Source: Microbulbifer taiwanensis (GTDB lineage: Bacteria; Pseudomonadota; Gammaproteobacteria; Pseudomonadales; Cellvibrionaceae). Taken from it: a stretch of DNA of 64,000 bases. The translations under genes and the position numbers were made by a program. Where the stretch lies: assembly GCF_014904815.1 (NCBI RefSeq), contig NZ_JACZFR010000012.1, forward strand, positions 1 through 64,000, written 5' to 3'. Below the pieces are notes generated by a model. That model was not told where the DNA came from, searched no databases, and saw nothing but the letters and a program-made list of their open reading frames with translations. Shown here one piece after another: positions 19,649 through 29,862 of this stretch. Within the stretch, counting starts at the first letter, position 1. Every line of letters starts with the position of its first letter.

Positions 19649-19912
19649 TTAATTCTCACGGCCCCAGGCTTTGCTTTCCTGGTATTCGCTATAGCCACCA
19701 ATAGAACAAAAAAGCCAATGGTGAACCAGCCTTGCCATTCCTGCACCTATTCCACCACCAACTACTAGATACCAGATCTCGCCATCAGGGCCTTTAGCAT
19801 CTAGTCCTATACCATGATAAATGCGAAACAAATACATTGGTCCTAGGAGAAAAATGAAAAGTGTCACCATCGCAGATAACCCGGCAACAAACCTATAGAG
19901 AAATCTCCTCAC
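19649..19912 (-). CDS. Small membrane protein, unknown function
   Basis: An 87-residue hypothetical with one strong N-terminal helix (about residues 7-30, RFVAGLSAMVTLFIFLLGPM) and a second weaker hydrophobic stretch around WYLVVGGGIGAGMARLVHH. No family recognised. It sits in the low-GC patch between a putative lipoprotein gene and an acetyltransferase gene, all on the minus strand. Confidence 0.5.
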   Translation of the reverse strand: MRRFLYRFVAGLSAMVTLFIFLLGPMYLFRIYHGIGLDAKGPDGEIWYLVVGGGIGAGMARLVHHWLFCSIGGYSEYQESKAWGREN

Positions 19913-19954
19913 TGAAAGCTCCTTTACTGACTAGCGAGATATATTAGGTCGCAA

Positions 19955-20494
19955 TCACGTGCTTGTCGCGTGCATTGCACGTTTATGCTGTGGTGAAGGG
20001 TCGATAGCCAACCTTCTGTAAAGCGCAGAATCAGTGACATTGCCATTGATTTCCCATCGCTGCCGTAAAAGTCCCTTTTGATAGAACCCGAGTTTTTCCA
20101 GTGATCTCGCTGAGGCCTGATTATCAGGATCACTCTCAGCCTCAACTCGACGGAGCCCCAATGAATTGAATCCATATTGAATTAATCCTTCCCCTGCTTC
20201 ACTAATATAACCTTTGGCCCAACAGCGCCGATCCAGGCCAAATCCGATCTCGGCACGTTTGGATTCTTCGTCATGGTCGAATAGCATGCACTTGCCAGCC
20301 AGCTCACCTATGGAGCTGAGATATACGCCGAGGACAAGGGACTCCTTACGCAGCATCGAATTGTTGCTGTCATTCGCGAAATCACGGGCATCTTGAGTTC
20401 CCACCCAGGGTGCTGTATTCCAGTACCTCATAACCTCCGGGTCAGAGAATATTTTCAATCGGCTTTCCGAATCGTCGGTGGTTAAAGGTTTCAA
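19955..20494 (-). CDS. GNAT family N-acetyltransferase (RimJ/RimL-like)
   Basis: A 179-residue acetyltransferase: MKPLTTDDSESRLKIFSDPE at the start, then the acceptor-side ELAGKCMLFDHDEESKRAE, the core IGFGLDRRCWAKGYISEAGE that binds acetyl-CoA, and AESDPDNQASARSLEKLGF, the classical N-x-A-S-x-x-x-L-E-K-L-G-F signature. Substrate unknown. It is a second GNAT gene within 1.5 kb; the two proteins are clearly different, so this is not a simple duplication. Confidence 0.8.
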   Translation of the reverse strand: MKPLTTDDSESRLKIFSDPEVMRYWNTAPWVGTQDARDFANDSNNSMLRKESLVLGVYLSSIGELAGKCMLFDHDEESKRAEIGFGLDRRCWAKGYISEAGEGLIQYGFNSLGLRRVEAESDPDNQASARSLEKLGFYQKGLLRQRWEINGNVTDSALYRRLAIDPSPQHKRAMHATST

Positions 20495-20572
20495 GGTTAA
20501 CCGAGCAGTTTCTATTACAGGAAAGAAACAACTCCACTGACATTTATTTCTCCAATTTGCAATGCATAACGA

Positions 20573-20614
20573 GGCTGTAGAAAAACAGATTCAGGGCTAT
20601 CGCGTTCTACAGCC
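20573..20614. repeat. Inverted repeat near transposase remnant
   Basis: Ten-base perfect arms GGCTGTAGAA and TTCTACAGCC enclose a 22-base loop. It lies about 120 bases beyond the 3' end of a decayed transposase gene, so it may be a leftover transposon end; a transcriptional hairpin is the alternative. The surrounding 20495-20730 stretch has no gene. Confidence 0.4.
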
Positions 20615-20730
20615 ATTCTTCAAATTATCGATGACCACGATTTGAGTACAATCCTTTTGCATAATCACTCACACCATCCATCTGAACGAGTGACTTTGTG
20701 GATATCCCAGCGGACTCAATGAATCGCCCC

Positions 20731-21050
20731 CTAATTCACCAACTTCTCGATGTTGTGCACCAAGCATAGTAACCGCCGCTGTCCCTGGACCTTGACACGC
20801 CCCCTGGAGATTTTGATGAGCCGGCGCAGGTCTTGTTCTTCGCAGGCTATGCGCAGTGCAACCGGCTCGGCGCGTCGGTGGGCGTTGAAGGCATTGGTGT
20901 TGGTGTACGCCGGGGCTCTCTCGCGCTCGTCGACGATGATCTCAATTGTGGTCAGGGCCTTGCTGCCACAGTCGGACTGGCGGTAGCGTAAGGCACAGAG
21001 TCTTTCCCCTTAGCGTCACTGAAATCGCTGTGCGCTCCATTCTCCGGGGC
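20731..21050 (-). pseudogene. Transposase C-terminal remnant (DDE, possibly IS1182-like)
   Basis: Reading the minus strand, the end of a transposase is recognisable: APENGAHSDFSDAKGK, then after a frameshift LCALRYRQSDCGSKALTTIE, AYTNTNAFNAHRRAEP, and the terminal LLCLVHNIEKLVN followed by a stop at 20731. The last stretch resembles the C-terminus of IS1182-type transposases. The start, DDE core and one frame are missing, so the gene is dead. IS family assignment is tentative. Confidence 0.6.
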
Positions 21051-21109
21051 GCATGGTTTTGATAACTCGCATTTTCTCCCCCCTGAGATCTTCGCTTGTA
21101 TTTTTTGCC

Positions 21110-22573
21110 TTACAGGCCGAGCTTGGACCAGATGTCATCGACCCTTTTCACTACCTCTGGATCCCGTTCGATCGGCTCACCCCACTCCCGGCTGGTTTCC
21201 CCCTCCCATTTATTGGTGGCATCGAAACCGATCTTGGAGCCGAGTCCGGAGACCGGCGAGGCGAAGTCGAGGTAGTCGATGGGTGTATTTTCCACCATCA
21301 CCGTGTCGCGGGCCGGGTCCATGCGCGTGGTCATGGCCCAGATGACATCCTTCCAGTCACGGGCGTCGACGTCGTCGTCGGTGACAATGACGAACTTCGT
21401 GTACATAAACTGGCGCAGGAAGGACCAGACCCCCATCATCACGCGTTTGGCGTGACCGGGATACTGCTTCTTCATGGTGACCACGGCGAGGCGATAGGAA
21501 CAGCCCTCAGGCGGCAGGTAGAAGTCGACGATTTCCGGAAACTGCTTTTGCAGTATCGGCACGAAGACCTCATTCAGGGCCTCTCCCAGGACTGCCGGCT
21601 CGTCCGGCGGGCGACCGGTGTAGGTGCTGTGGTAGATGGGGTCCTTGCGGTGGGTGATCTTTTCCACCGTGAAAACCGGGAAGCGGTCCACCTCGTTGTA
21701 GTAACCGGTGTGATCGCCATAGGGACCCTCGTCGGCCATATCGTCCGGGTGGATGAACCCCTCCAGTACATACTCGGCACTGGCCGGCACCTGCAGGTCG
21801 CTCAGTGTCGCGTTGACCACCTCGGTCTTGTCACCGCGCAGCAAACCGGCGAAGGCGTACTCGGACAGGGTGTCCGGCACCGGTGTGACAGCGCCGAGTA
21901 TGGTGGCGGGGTCGGCGCCCAGGGCAACGGCTACCGGATACGGCTGACCGGGATTGCGTTTGCACCAGTCGCGGAAATCCAGCGCGCCGCCGCGGTGCGA
22001 CAGCCAGCGCATGATCAGCCGGTTTTTACCCAGCAGCTGCATACGGTAGATACCCAGGTTCTGGCGCTTCTTCTCCGGGCCGCGGGTGATCACCAGGGGC
22101 CAGGTGACCAGGGGCGCGGCATCGCCGGGCCAGCAGGTCTGGATCGGCAACCTGGTCAGGTCCACCTGGTCGCCGCTCAGTACCTCCTGCTGACAGGGGG
22201 CATTCTTCACCACCTTGGGGCCCATATTCAGTACCTGTTTGAATACCGGCAGCTTCTCCCAGGCGTCGCGCAGGTTCTCCGGTGGCTGCGGTTCCTTCAG
22301 GAAGGCGAGCAGCTCGCCCACCTCCCGCAGTTCACTGACGCTCTCACGGCCCATGCCCAGGGCCACGCGCTCCGGGGTACCGAACAGGTTGGCGAGTACC
22401 GGCGTGTCAAAGCCCACCGGGTTTTCGAATAGCAACGCCGGCCCCCCGGCGCGCAGCACGCGGTCGGCAATTTCCGTCATTTCGAGTCGGGGGTCTACGG
22501 GGTGTTGGATGCGTTTGAGCAGGCCGCGCTTTTCCAGCAGCTTGATAAAGTCGCGCAGGTCTTTGTATTTCAT
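21110..22573 (-). CDS. ubiD: 4-hydroxy-3-polyprenylbenzoate decarboxylase UbiD
   Basis: Decarboxylates the prenylated aromatic intermediate of ubiquinone synthesis using prenylated FMN supplied by UbiX. The protein is 487 residues, near the 497 of E. coli UbiD. Family stretches include [20 protein letters not shown] at the start, [33 protein letters not shown] (containing conserved acidic residues of the pocket), [19 protein letters not shown] and [19 protein letters not shown]. It is monocistronic as far as can be seen. Confidence 0.96.
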   Translation of the reverse strand: MKYKDLRDFIKLLEKRGLLKRIQHPVDPRLEMTEIADRVLRAGGPALLFENPVGFDTPVLANLFGTPERVALGMGRESVSELREVGELLAFLKEPQPPENLRDAWEKLPVFKQVLNMGPKVVKNAPCQQEVLSGDQVDLTRLPIQTCWPGDAAPLVTWPLVITRGPEKKRQNLGIYRMQLLGKNRLIMRWLSHRGGALDFRDWCKRNPGQPYPVAVALGADPATILGAVTPVPDTLSEYAFAGLLRGDKTEVVNATLSDLQVPASAEYVLEGFIHPDDMADEGPYGDHTGYYNEVDRFPVFTVEKITHRKDPIYHSTYTGRPPDEPAVLGEALNEVFVPILQKQFPEIVDFYLPPEGCSYRLAVVTMKKQYPGHAKRVMMGVWSFLRQFMYTKFVIVTDDDVDARDWKDVIWAMTTRMDPARDTVMVENTPIDYLDFASPVSGLGSKIGFDATNKWEGETSREWGEPIERDPEVVKRVDDIWSKLGL

Positions 22574-22679
22574 GCAGTACCGGGCACAGGGAATGAATCA
22601 GTGCGCAGTGTAAAACAGTGGGGACAAAATGGGGAATGGCGCCCTGGGAAAACAGGATGCTGAGAGAGGGGGAGGCTTT

Positions 22680-22708
22680 AAAACGGCCCGCAGCGGAAGC
22701 TGCGGGTC
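22680..22708 (-). terminator. Rho-independent terminator of the RRM gene
   Basis: Read on the minus strand, CCCGCAG and CTGCGGG pair around a six-base loop, followed by CCGTTTT. It lies about 25 bases after the stop codon of the RRM gene and before ubiD. Confidence 0.75.
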
Positions 22709-22733
22709 GCGAAATTTTTAAGCTGTAATCAGC

Positions 22734-23003
22734 TTAGAAGCGGGGACGACGCGGACGATCTTCGCGCGGCTTGGCTTCGTTAACACGGATGTTACGGCCA
22801 GACAGCGGCTGATCATTCATTTCTTCGATCGCTTTGCGCGCTTCGTCGTCATTGGGCATTTCTACGAAACCGAAGCCCTTAGAACGGCCAGTCTCACGGT
22901 CGGTAATTACGGTAGCCCGAGAGATTTCTCCGAATGCACCAAAAGCTTCGTGCAGGTCATCAGAGGTAACGCCGTAGGCCAGATTTCCAATATAGATATT
23001 CAC
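22734..23003 (-). CDS. Small RNA-binding protein with one RRM domain
   Basis: An 89-residue single RRM protein. RNP2 is IYIGNL (residues 3-8) and RNP1 is KGFGFVEM (about 43-50); the tail is Arg/Pro-rich (REDRPRRPRF). Such bacterial RRM proteins bind RNA non-specifically and are often induced by cold or stress. The gene has its own terminator and a leader of about 230 bases containing a strong hairpin, which suggests post-transcriptional control. Confidence 0.93.
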   Translation of the reverse strand: MNIYIGNLAYGVTSDDLHEAFGAFGEISRATVITDRETGRSKGFGFVEMPNDDEARKAIEEMNDQPLSGRNIRVNEAKPREDRPRRPRF

Positions 23004-23235
23004 AAAAAGTTCTCACTAGAGTATGTGGGCTGTCGTGCAGTCACAAATGGATAACCAGCTCCACCAGATCATCCATCTGAGATTGGCCCTTCGACGGGTA
23101 TACCCTGGGCCAATTCGGTCGGGCGCCGCTTCGTTCAGTACCTGATCAGCGCCACAATGTGGGACTTTATATGCCTTACGGCGCGCCTTTTCAACTGAAT
23201 TCGGCGCAAAAAATCGCCTTATTCATTTCCCGATA
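23004..23235 (-). promoter_or_regulatory. Leader region of the RRM gene with a nested hairpin
   Basis: Between rho and the RRM gene. ATTGGCCC (23082-23089) pairs with GGGCCAAT (23107-23114), and inside it GGGTATACCC (23096-23105) is itself a perfect palindrome, giving a compact structure about 75 bases before the start codon. Long structured leaders occur on cold-shock genes; whether this acts that way is inference. Confidence 0.4.
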
Positions 23236-23238
23236 CAA

Positions 23239-23265
23239 AACCGGCGCCATTATTTGGCGCCGGTT
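23239..23265 (-). terminator. Rho-independent terminator of rho
   Basis: On the minus strand AACCGGCGCC and GGCGCCGGTT form a ten-base perfect stem with a seven-base AT loop, followed by a T run. It begins 12 bases past the rho stop codon. Confidence 0.88.
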
Positions 23266-23276
23266 ATAAACGATGA

Positions 23277-24536
23277 TTATTTCCGTTTCATGGACAGGAA
23301 GAACTCGTCGTTGGTCTTGAAGTCCTTCAGCTTGTCGATCAGGAACTCGGTCGCGGCCAGGTCTTCCATATCGTGCAACAGCTTGCGCAGTATCCACACC
23401 CGCTGCAGCTCGCCTTCCGGCATGAGCAGCTCCTCGCGGCGGGTGCCGGAGCGGCGCACATTGATGGCCGGGTAGACCCGCTTCTCGGCAATCTTGCGAT
23501 CCAGTTGCAGCTCCATATTACCGGTGCCCTTGAACTCCTCGAAAATCACCTCGTCCATCTTGGAGCCGGTGTCGACCAGGGCGGTGGCGATGATCGACAG
23601 GCTGCCGCCCTCCTCGATATTACGCGCGGCGCCGAAGAAGCGCTTGGGACGCTCCAGGGCGTGGGCGTCCACACCGCCGGTCAGTACCTTGCCGGAGCTG
23701 GGCACGGTGGTGTTGTAGGCGCGCGCCAGACGGGTGATGGAGTCGAGCAGGATCACCACGTCCTTCTTGTGTTCAACCAGGCGCTTGGCCTTCTCGATCA
23801 CCATCTCGGCTACCTGTACATGGCGCGCCGGCGGTTCGTCGAAGGTGGAGGCGACCACTTCGCCGCGCACGGAGCGCTGCATCTCGGTCACTTCTTCCGG
23901 GCGCTCATCGATCAGCAGCACGATCAGGTGGCACTCCGGGCTGTTGCGGGTGATGGCCTGGGCCATGTTCTGCAACATGATGGTTTTACCGGCTTTCGGC
24001 GGCGCCACGATCAAGCCGCGCTGCCCCTTGCCGATCGGCGCCACCAGGTCGATGATGCGGCCGATCAGGTCCTCGGAGGAACCGTTGCCGCATTCGAGCG
24101 TCAGGCGATCGTTGGGGAACAGCGGGGTGAGGTTTTCGAACAGGATTTTGTTGCGGGCGTTTTCCGGCTTGTCGAAATTGATTTCACTAACCTTCAGCAA
24201 CGCGAAGTAGCGCTCTCCCTCTTTTGGCGGGCGTATCTTGCCGGCAATAGAGTCGCCGGTACGCAGGTTGAAGCGGCGAATCTGGCTCGGTGATACGTAG
24301 ATATCATCCGGGCCTGCCAGGTAGGAGGAATCTGCGGAGCGCAAAAAACCAAAACCATCCTGAAGAATTTCCAGCACACCATCGCCGTAGATATCCTCAC
24401 CGCTTTTGGCGTGGCGCTTGAGGATATTGAAAATAATATCCTGCTTACGCGAGCGGGCCAGGTTCTCAAGGCCCATGCCTTTGGCTATTTCTATCAGTTC
24501 TTCAATGGGTTTGGTTTTTAATTCGGAAAGATTCAT
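23277..24536 (-). CDS. rho: Transcription termination factor Rho
   Basis: Hexameric RNA-dependent ATPase that ends transcription. From [20 protein letters not shown] it is 419 residues, the exact length of E. coli Rho. It shows the RNA-binding fold with [19 protein letters not shown], the Walker A loop [14 protein letters not shown], Walker [17 protein letters not shown] and the Q/R-loop area [15 protein letters not shown]. Upstream in-frame codons to 24641 are not family-like. It is flanked by the RRM gene and trxA as single transcription units. Confidence 0.98.
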   Translation of the reverse strand: MNLSELKTKPIEELIEIAKGMGLENLARSRKQDIIFNILKRHAKSGEDIYGDGVLEILQDGFGFLRSADSSYLAGPDDIYVSPSQIRRFNLRTGDSIAGKIRPPKEGERYFALLKVSEINFDKPENARNKILFENLTPLFPNDRLTLECGNGSSEDLIGRIIDLVAPIGKGQRGLIVAPPKAGKTIMLQNMAQAITRNSPECHLIVLLIDERPEEVTEMQRSVRGEVVASTFDEPPARHVQVAEMVIEKAKRLVEHKKDVVILLDSITRLARAYNTTVPSSGKVLTGGVDAHALERPKRFFGAARNIEEGGSLSIIATALVDTGSKMDEVIFEEFKGTGNMELQLDRKIAEKRVYPAINVRRSGTRREELLMPEGELQRVWILRKLLHDMEDLAATEFLIDKLKDFKTNDEFFLSMKRK

Positions 24537-24871
24537 ACCAATTGCTTTATTAAGGTTTCTGTTGTCAATTGGCGCGGACGCGCCGGGAATATTGAGGAGG
24601 GATCGGAGTTTGGGTATTTGCCCGTTTCTGCCCCACAACACTGCTGTGCCATTTCCTGTCGGCCGCGCGAAAGCTCAAGGGAACTCATAATCTGCTCTGT
24701 ATCGAAAACAATTCGAGCAGTGTTCGATACGGATAAGTTCAGCTCGAGGAGTTTGCGCGCCGGGGATGGTCAGAGACCGTGCGGAGGGGCGTCTTTGTCA
24801 GCTCGTCGTCAGTGGTTAGCCCGACTCGTCTGAGTAATTTCAAGATTACTTGGCAGTATAACGGCTGTTTT
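24537..24871 (-). promoter_or_regulatory. Upstream region of rho
   Basis: About 335 bases between the trxA 3' side and the rho start. Both genes run on the minus strand, so this should hold the rho promoter and leader. rho leaders are commonly autoregulated by attenuation; no diagnostic structure is visible here beyond moderate C-richness. Confidence 0.4.
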
Positions 24872-24908
24872 CCATCCTGCAAAGGGAATTCGACCCCCTG
24901 CAGGATGG
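24872..24908. repeat. Stem-loop after trxA
   Basis: CCATCCTGCA and TGCAGGATGG are perfect ten-base arms around a 17-base loop, starting 12 bases past the trxA stop. There is no T run after the stem on either strand, so it may stabilise the 3' end rather than act as a classical terminator. Confidence 0.5.
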
Positions 24909-24919
24909 ATTTGCCGGCA

Positions 24920-25243
24920 TTACAGCTGGCTGTCGATAAACTCGGTCAGCTGGGCCCGGGACAGGGCGCCGACCTTGGTGCCTTCCACATTGCCGCCCTT
25001 GAACAGCAGCAGGGTGGGAATACCGCGCACATTGTACTTGGCCGGGGACTCCTTGTTGGCATCCACGTCCACCTTGACGATCTTCAGCTTGTCGCCGTAG
25101 TGGCCCGCCAGGTCTTCCAGAACCGGAGCGATCATCTTGCAGGGACCGCACCACTGGGCCCAGAAATCCACCAGTACCGGGCCCTCAGCCTTCAAAACCT
25201 CGGCTTCAAACTCGGCGTCAGTTACGTTGACGATCTCGCTCAT
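24920..25243 (-). CDS. trxA: Thioredoxin 1
   Basis: A 107-residue thioredoxin, the general cytoplasmic disulfide reductant. The active site WCGPC is at about residues 31-35 within LVDFWAQWCGPCKMIAPVLE, and the cis-Pro is in VRGIPTLLLFKGG. The start MSEIVNVTD has AGGAAAG seven bases upstream; an open extension to 25342 is not part of the family. Position next to rho is common in Pseudomonas. Confidence 0.97.
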   Translation of the reverse strand: MSEIVNVTDAEFEAEVLKAEGPVLVDFWAQWCGPCKMIAPVLEDLAGHYGDKLKIVKVDVDANKESPAKYNVRGIPTLLLFKGGNVEGTKVGALSRAQLTEFIDSQL

Positions 25244-25480
25244 ATTGCTTTCCTGTTCTCTGGTCATCTTGGTTTGCCGGCAGGTCTCGAGGGTCGGCCG
25301 GCATTGCGCGACATAATAAGGACAGCCAGTCCCCGGCCGCAAGGCGTTTTCCGGTAGATGGGGCCGGCGCCACAGGCTTTCAAGCCCCCCCCACGGCTGT
25401 TCCAGAAACCTCTGCAGAATCTCATCAAGAGCGCCCGCGGCCTCCCCGCCGGGAAATCCGCTCCTCGGGTCGGGCTCCGT

Positions 25481-26731
25481 TCAGGGCTGCTCCAGGAAGC
25501 GCTGCAGAATCTCATCAAGATAGTCAAAGCCGAATTCGCTGGCGGCGATGCGCTGCGCCAGCGGCTGCACCAGCTCCATCGCCTCCAGCGCCGGCCACTG
25601 TTGCTGCAGTACTGCCGGTGACGACCCGGTGTAGCGGCGGAAGCTCTCCAGCGGTACGCCGTCCACCAGGCGCAGCGCGTTCATCAGGAACTCCAGCGGC
25701 AGCTCCTCGGGCTCTATATCGTCGCAGTGGGGAAGCGCCAGCACACTGTGAATCAGGTCGTCGCGCGCTATCGCATCCGCACCTAAGTAGTGGCGTGGCG
25801 CACGGGTGCGGCGGCTGCGCACTATGCGGCCTTCCGCGGGCAGGGTCACCTTGCCGTGGGCGCCGGCGCCTATACCCAGGTAGTCGCCGAAGGACCAGTA
25901 GTTGATATTGTGGCGCGACTCCAGGCCGGCGCCGCTATAGGCGGACACTTCGTAGCGGGCGTAACCACAGGACGCCAGGTAATCGCGCCCGCTGCCCTGC
26001 ATGCTGGCAATCAGGGCCGAGCCGGGCGTAACCGGCGGCGCGCTGTAGAAAGCGGTGTTCGGCTCTATGGTGAGCTGGTACCAGGAGATATGCTCCGGCT
26101 CGAGGAACACGGCGCGCCGCAGGTCTTCCAGCGCCGCCGCCTCAGTCTGCTCCGGTAGGCCGTGCATCAGGTCCAGGTTGATATTGTCAAAGCCGGCGCG
26201 GCGCGCCATTGCCAGTGCGCCGGCGGCCTCTTCGCCGCTGTGTATGCGCCCCAGGTTCTGCAGTTGTCGCGGGTCGAAACTCTGCACGCCGATGGACAGA
26301 CGGTTGATCCCCGCGGCGCGATAGCCGGAAAACTTTTCCTGCTCGAAGGTTCCCGGATTGGCCTCCAGCGTGATCTCGATATCCGGGGCAAAACCGACCA
26401 GCTCTTCCGCCATCTGCAGAATCGCGCCAATGGCTGCCGGCGAGAACAGGCTCGGCGTGCCGCCGCCGAAAAAAATCGACTGCAGCCTGCGCCCCTGCAC
26501 CCAGGGCAGCTGACTGCCCAGGTCGCGGCGCAACTGCGCCACATACTCCACCTCCGGCAGCCCGTAACCGGATGAGTCGGGTCCCGCCGCCTGGTGGGCA
26601 TCGGCACCGCTAGTGTGGGTTACGGAGTGGGAGTTGAAGTCGCAGTAGGGGCACTTGCGCACACACCAGGGGATATGCACATAGAGACTGAGCGGCGGCA
26701 GCTGCAATTGCGGGGCGTCAGACAAGATCAC
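25481..26731 (-). CDS. hemW: HemW, radical-SAM haem chaperone (HemN-like)
   Basis: A radical SAM protein of about 416 residues. The [4Fe-4S] motif is [10 protein letters not shown] (CxxxCxxC) in [19 protein letters not shown], followed by [11 protein letters not shown] and the SAM-binding ITLEANPG and LSIGVQSFD. The shorter HemW form lacks the extra features of the coproporphyrinogen dehydrogenase HemN and acts as a haem chaperone. The GTG at 26731 (MILSDAPQL) overlaps rdgB by 14 bases; TTG at 26725 is the alternative. Confidence 0.92.
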   Translation of the reverse strand: MILSDAPQLQLPPLSLYVHIPWCVRKCPYCDFNSHSVTHTSGADAHQAAGPDSSGYGLPEVEYVAQLRRDLGSQLPWVQGRRLQSIFFGGGTPSLFSPAAIGAILQMAEELVGFAPDIEITLEANPGTFEQEKFSGYRAAGINRLSIGVQSFDPRQLQNLGRIHSGEEAAGALAMARRAGFDNINLDLMHGLPEQTEAAALEDLRRAVFLEPEHISWYQLTIEPNTAFYSAPPVTPGSALIASMQGSGRDYLASCGYARYEVSAYSGAGLESRHNINYWSFGDYLGIGAGAHGKVTLPAEGRIVRSRRTRAPRHYLGADAIARDDLIHSVLALPHCDDIEPEELPLEFLMNALRLVDGVPLESFRRYTGSSPAVLQQQWPALEAMELVQPLAQRIAASEFGFDYLDEILQRFLEQP

Positions 26732-27332
26732 TGCCGCCCATAGTTTCACGCCAAAGCGCCTCAAACTGCTGTACCGCCAGAGCGCGGTGGCTGAGACGGT
26801 TCTTCAGCTCCCGCGACAGCTGCGCCGAAGTCATGCCCTGGGACTCGACGAAGAACAGCGGGTCGTAGCCGAAACCCTGCTCGCCGGCGGCCTCGCGCAG
26901 TATGCGCCCGCGCCACAGGGCGCTGCATACCAGCGGCACCGGATCGTCGTGCCGGCGCACGAAGGCCAGTGCACAGTGAAAGCTGGCGTTGCGCCGCTCG
27001 TCCGGCACCTCAGCCAGGGCTTCGAGCAGCTTGCGGTTGTTTTCCGCATCGGTGGCTCCGGGGCCGGCGTAACGGGCGGAATAGATGCCCGGCGCGCCGC
27101 CGAGTGCATCCACGGCCAGGCCGGAGTCGTCCGCCAGCGCCGGCAGGCCGCTGATGCGACTGGCGTGGCGCGCCTTGATCAGCGCGTTCTCGATAAAGCT
27201 GAGCCCCGTCTCCTCCGCGCCCGGCACATCGAATTCCGACTGGGGCAGCACCTGGATATCCCAGCCGGCAAACAGTTGCGAGAACTCCCGGAGCTTGCCT
27301 GCATTGCCGCTGGCCAATACGATTTTTTTCAC
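26718..27332 (-). CDS. rdgB: dITP/XTP pyrophosphatase RdgB (HAM1 family)
   Basis: Removes non-canonical purine nucleoside triphosphates such as dITP and XTP. From GTG at 27332 the protein is 204 residues, typical of the family: [58 protein letters not shown] and [10 protein letters not shown] are all HAM1 signatures. A longer upstream frame to 27398 is open but without similarity. The 3' end overlaps hemW. Confidence 0.95.
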   Translation of the reverse strand: MKKIVLASGNAGKLREFSQLFAGWDIQVLPQSEFDVPGAEETGLSFIENALIKARHASRISGLPALADDSGLAVDALGGAPGIYSARYAGPGATDAENNRKLLEALAEVPDERRNASFHCALAFVRRHDDPVPLVCSALWRGRILREAAGEQGFGYDPLFFVESQGMTSAQLSRELKNRLSHRALAVQQFEALWRETMGGSDLV

Positions 27333-27416
27333 GATCGATTTCTTTTTCGGGTCAGACAAATAAAAAGCGAGCGCTGCGCGCCCGCTCTCATCATTCAATG
27401 GCCGCGGCCCGGTGAA

Positions 27417-27866
27417 TTACTTTTCCAGCTTGCGGCGGAAATTGATGGTTTCGGATCTGCCATTGGGCAGTTTCACGTCGATATTGAAGGTGAGCGTCTC
27501 CTCGTCCTCGAACCGCAGCGGGGCCAGGTAGTAGACGGCATCGCCCTCTCGGATCTCCATGAACTTCAGCGGCCGCGACTGCTGGATCAGGTTGGTGGCG
27601 GTACCGGACAATTCCGAACTCAGGCCGTGCTTGCCGCCCGCCTTTTCCACCACCGACACATTGACAAACACCCGGTCCTTGGCGCGCACCAGTTGATAAT
27701 TCTGTGCGATTTCCGGTTTGATGAACTCGCTGTTGAATACCGAGTAGATCACACGGTAATCGCCGAAGTCCTCGTGACTCTTGATGATCTTGGCTTCCTG
27801 CGCGGCGGCGCTGGCAGCCCAGAAGAGCAGCGCCACTGCGGCGGCTGCGGCTAGGATGCGTTTCAC
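27417..27866 (-). CDS. DUF4426 family periplasmic protein
   Basis: A 149-residue protein with a cleavable signal peptide (about residues 1-22, RILAAAAAVALLFWAASAAA) and a mature beta-rich domain. YRVIYSVFNSEFIKPEIAQN and VNVSVVEK match the DUF4426 family, which in Pseudomonas lies at the same place between rdgB and metW. Function unknown; it is probably periplasmic. Confidence 0.8.
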   Translation of the reverse strand: MKRILAAAAAVALLFWAASAAAQEAKIIKSHEDFGDYRVIYSVFNSEFIKPEIAQNYQLVRAKDRVFVNVSVVEKAGGKHGLSSELSGTATNLIQQSRPLKFMEIREGDAVYYLAPLRFEDEETLTFNIDVKLPNGRSETINFRRKLEK

Positions 27867-27943
27867 GGTTGACCTCCCGTATGCGGCTGCACAGCGGCTT
27901 TACTGAAGTCCGGCTGGCGCCTTTTTGCATGTGCTTTTTTAGT

Positions 27944-28534
27944 TTAGCGAGTCAGGTGGTAGATCGCCGTCTCGCCGCACAGATTGGGCAGAAAATCCTT
28001 GAATGCCGCGCCAATCCTGGTCTCGGATACTACCTGGCGGTGCAGGATAGTCCAGTTGTTCTCACGACAGAGGATTTCAAAATCGCGAAAAGTACAAAAG
28101 TGAATATTGGGCGTGTCGTACCACTCATAAGGTAATAAATCCGATACCGGCATGCGCCCGGAGAATGCCAGGTGCCAGCGCGCCTTCCACTGGCCGAAGT
28201 TGGGGAAGGTGATGATGCACTCGCGCCCCACCCGCAGCATTTCCCGCACCACCAGGTGCGGCTGGCGCAGTGTCTGCAGCGCCTGGGTCATGACCACGGT
28301 ATCGAAACTGCCATCGGCGAAGTTGCCCAGGCCGGCGTCCAGGTTCTGCTCCACCACGCTGACGCCGCGCTCCAGGCAGCGCTCTATCTGCGCCGGGTCT
28401 ATCTCCAGGCCGTAACCGCTGATGCGCTTGTTTCTGCCCAGCTGCTGCAGCAGTTCGCCGTCGCCGCAGCCAAGGTCTAGCACGCGGGATTCCGGCGCTA
28501 TCCAGTTCTGGATCACATCCAGGTCTATACGCAT
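27944..28534 (-). CDS. metW: MetW, methyltransferase-fold partner of MetX
   Basis: A 196-residue class I SAM methyltransferase-fold protein. Motif I is VLDLGCGDGELLQQLG, followed by GYGLEIDPAQIERCLERG and FDTVVMTQALQTLRQP. MetW works with MetX in methionine synthesis and raises its activity in Pseudomonas-type bacteria. Its start overlaps the metX stop (TGATG), so the two are translationally coupled. Confidence 0.94.
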   Translation of the reverse strand: MRIDLDVIQNWIAPESRVLDLGCGDGELLQQLGRNKRISGYGLEIDPAQIERCLERGVSVVEQNLDAGLGNFADGSFDTVVMTQALQTLRQPHLVVREMLRVGRECIITFPNFGQWKARWHLAFSGRMPVSDLLPYEWYDTPNIHFCTFRDFEILCRENNWTILHRQVVSETRIGAAFKDFLPNLCGETAIYHLTR

Positions 28535-29727
28535 CAGTTCACCTCCCGACCTGTTTCCGCGGCCACGCCATTCATATAGGCGGTGAACACCCGCTGGTAG
28601 CGCTCGTTGGGCAGCAGGAAGGCGTCGTGCCCCATGGCGGACTCTATTTCTGCGTAGCTGACCGGCACATTGGCGTGCATCAGCGCGTCGGCGATCTCGC
28701 GGGATCTCTCCGGAGCGAAGCGCCAGTCGGAGGTGAAGGAGACCAGCAGAAAGCGGCAGCGGGCGTGGGAGAAGGCCGCTACCGGGTCGTCGCCGTATTC
28801 CCGCGCCAGGTCGAAGTAGTCCAGTGCGCGGGTCATCAGGATATAGGTATTGGGATCGAAGCTGCCGGAGAAGCTATCGCCCTGGTAGCGCAGGTAGCTC
28901 TGCACCTGGAACTCCACCTCTTCGTCGGTTCCGAGGCTGAAAGTGCCCGAGCGCAGCTCGCGGCCGAATTTCTTGCCCAGGCCGTCGTCGGACAGATAGG
29001 TGATATGCCCGATCATACGCGCCACCGCCAGGCCGCGGCGCGGCAGCCGCTCTTGCTCCAGGTAGCGGCCGCCGCAGAAGTCCGGGTCCGAGGTGATCGC
29101 CTTGCGGGCCGTCTCGTTGAAGGCGATGTTCTGCGCGGTCAGCTTCATCGCCGAGGCGATCACCACGCAGTGGCGCAATCGCTCCGGGTATTCCAGCGCC
29201 CAGCGCATCGCCTGCATACCACCGAGACTGCCGCCCACCACTGCGGCCCACTGATCTATGCCGAGCAGGTCCGCCAGGCGCGCCTGGCTGTGTACCCAGT
29301 CCCGCGCGCGCAGCGGCGGAAAATCCGGTCCCCAGGGCTTACCGGTTGCCGGGTTGATCGAGGCCGGGCCGGTGGAACCGTGGCAGCCACCCAGATTGTT
29401 CAGCGACACCACGAAGAATTTATCGGTATCGATCGGTTTACCGGGACCTATGTAGTTGTCCCACCAGCCGGGACGCTTGTCCTCGGGTCTGTGGCGGCCG
29501 GCGGCGTGGTGGTGCCCGGACAGCGCGTGGCAGATGAGTACCGCATTGCTCCTGTCCGCATTCAATGCGCCGTAGGTCTCGTAGACCAGGGTGTAGTCCT
29601 TGAGCGTGCGCCCACAGGCGAGGGGCAGCGGCTCGGCAAAAACGTGACTCTGCGGCACAACGATGCCGACGGAGCCGGACTCGGTAGTGCCGCGTGCGGA
29701 TGGTGATGAAACTTTTACCGTGGACAA
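28534..29727 (-). CDS. metX: Homoserine O-acyltransferase MetX
   Basis: An alpha/beta hydrolase of 397 residues that acylates homoserine in methionine synthesis. The nucleophile lies in [16 protein letters not shown], the oxyanion and lid regions are marked by [14 protein letters not shown] and [13 protein letters not shown], and the catalytic His is in [15 protein letters not shown]. With MetW next to it the acyl group is probably succinyl, as shown for Pseudomonas-type MetX, but substrate choice cannot be fixed here. No SAM riboswitch is seen upstream. Confidence 0.95.
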   Translation of the reverse strand: MSTVKVSSPSARGTTESGSVGIVVPQSHVFAEPLPLACGRTLKDYTLVYETYGALNADRSNAVLICHALSGHHHAAGRHRPEDKRPGWWDNYIGPGKPIDTDKFFVVSLNNLGGCHGSTGPASINPATGKPWGPDFPPLRARDWVHSQARLADLLGIDQWAAVVGGSLGGMQAMRWALEYPERLRHCVVIASAMKLTAQNIAFNETARKAITSDPDFCGGRYLEQERLPRRGLAVARMIGHITYLSDDGLGKKFGRELRSGTFSLGTDEEVEFQVQSYLRYQGDSFSGSFDPNTYILMTRALDYFDLAREYGDDPVAAFSHARCRFLLVSFTSDWRFAPERSREIADALMHANVPVSYAEIESAMGHDAFLLPNERYQRVFTAYMNGVAAETGREVN

Positions 29728-29862
29728 GGCAGTCGTGATTTCCGGATCAAAGGGCCGTAAACGGATGGAAGACGGGCAAGTTTACGGGAGCGGGGAGGCG
29801 GAATACAAATGGACGGGCGCCGGGCGAGCGGAGCCGCAGCTCCGCCATACCGGGTTTCGGTA

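Noticed and set aside
29728-29862. SAM riboswitch upstream of metX
   Set aside because: Only 135 bases with no recognisable SAM-I/SAM-II core; the region mostly holds the end of the dynamin-like gene.
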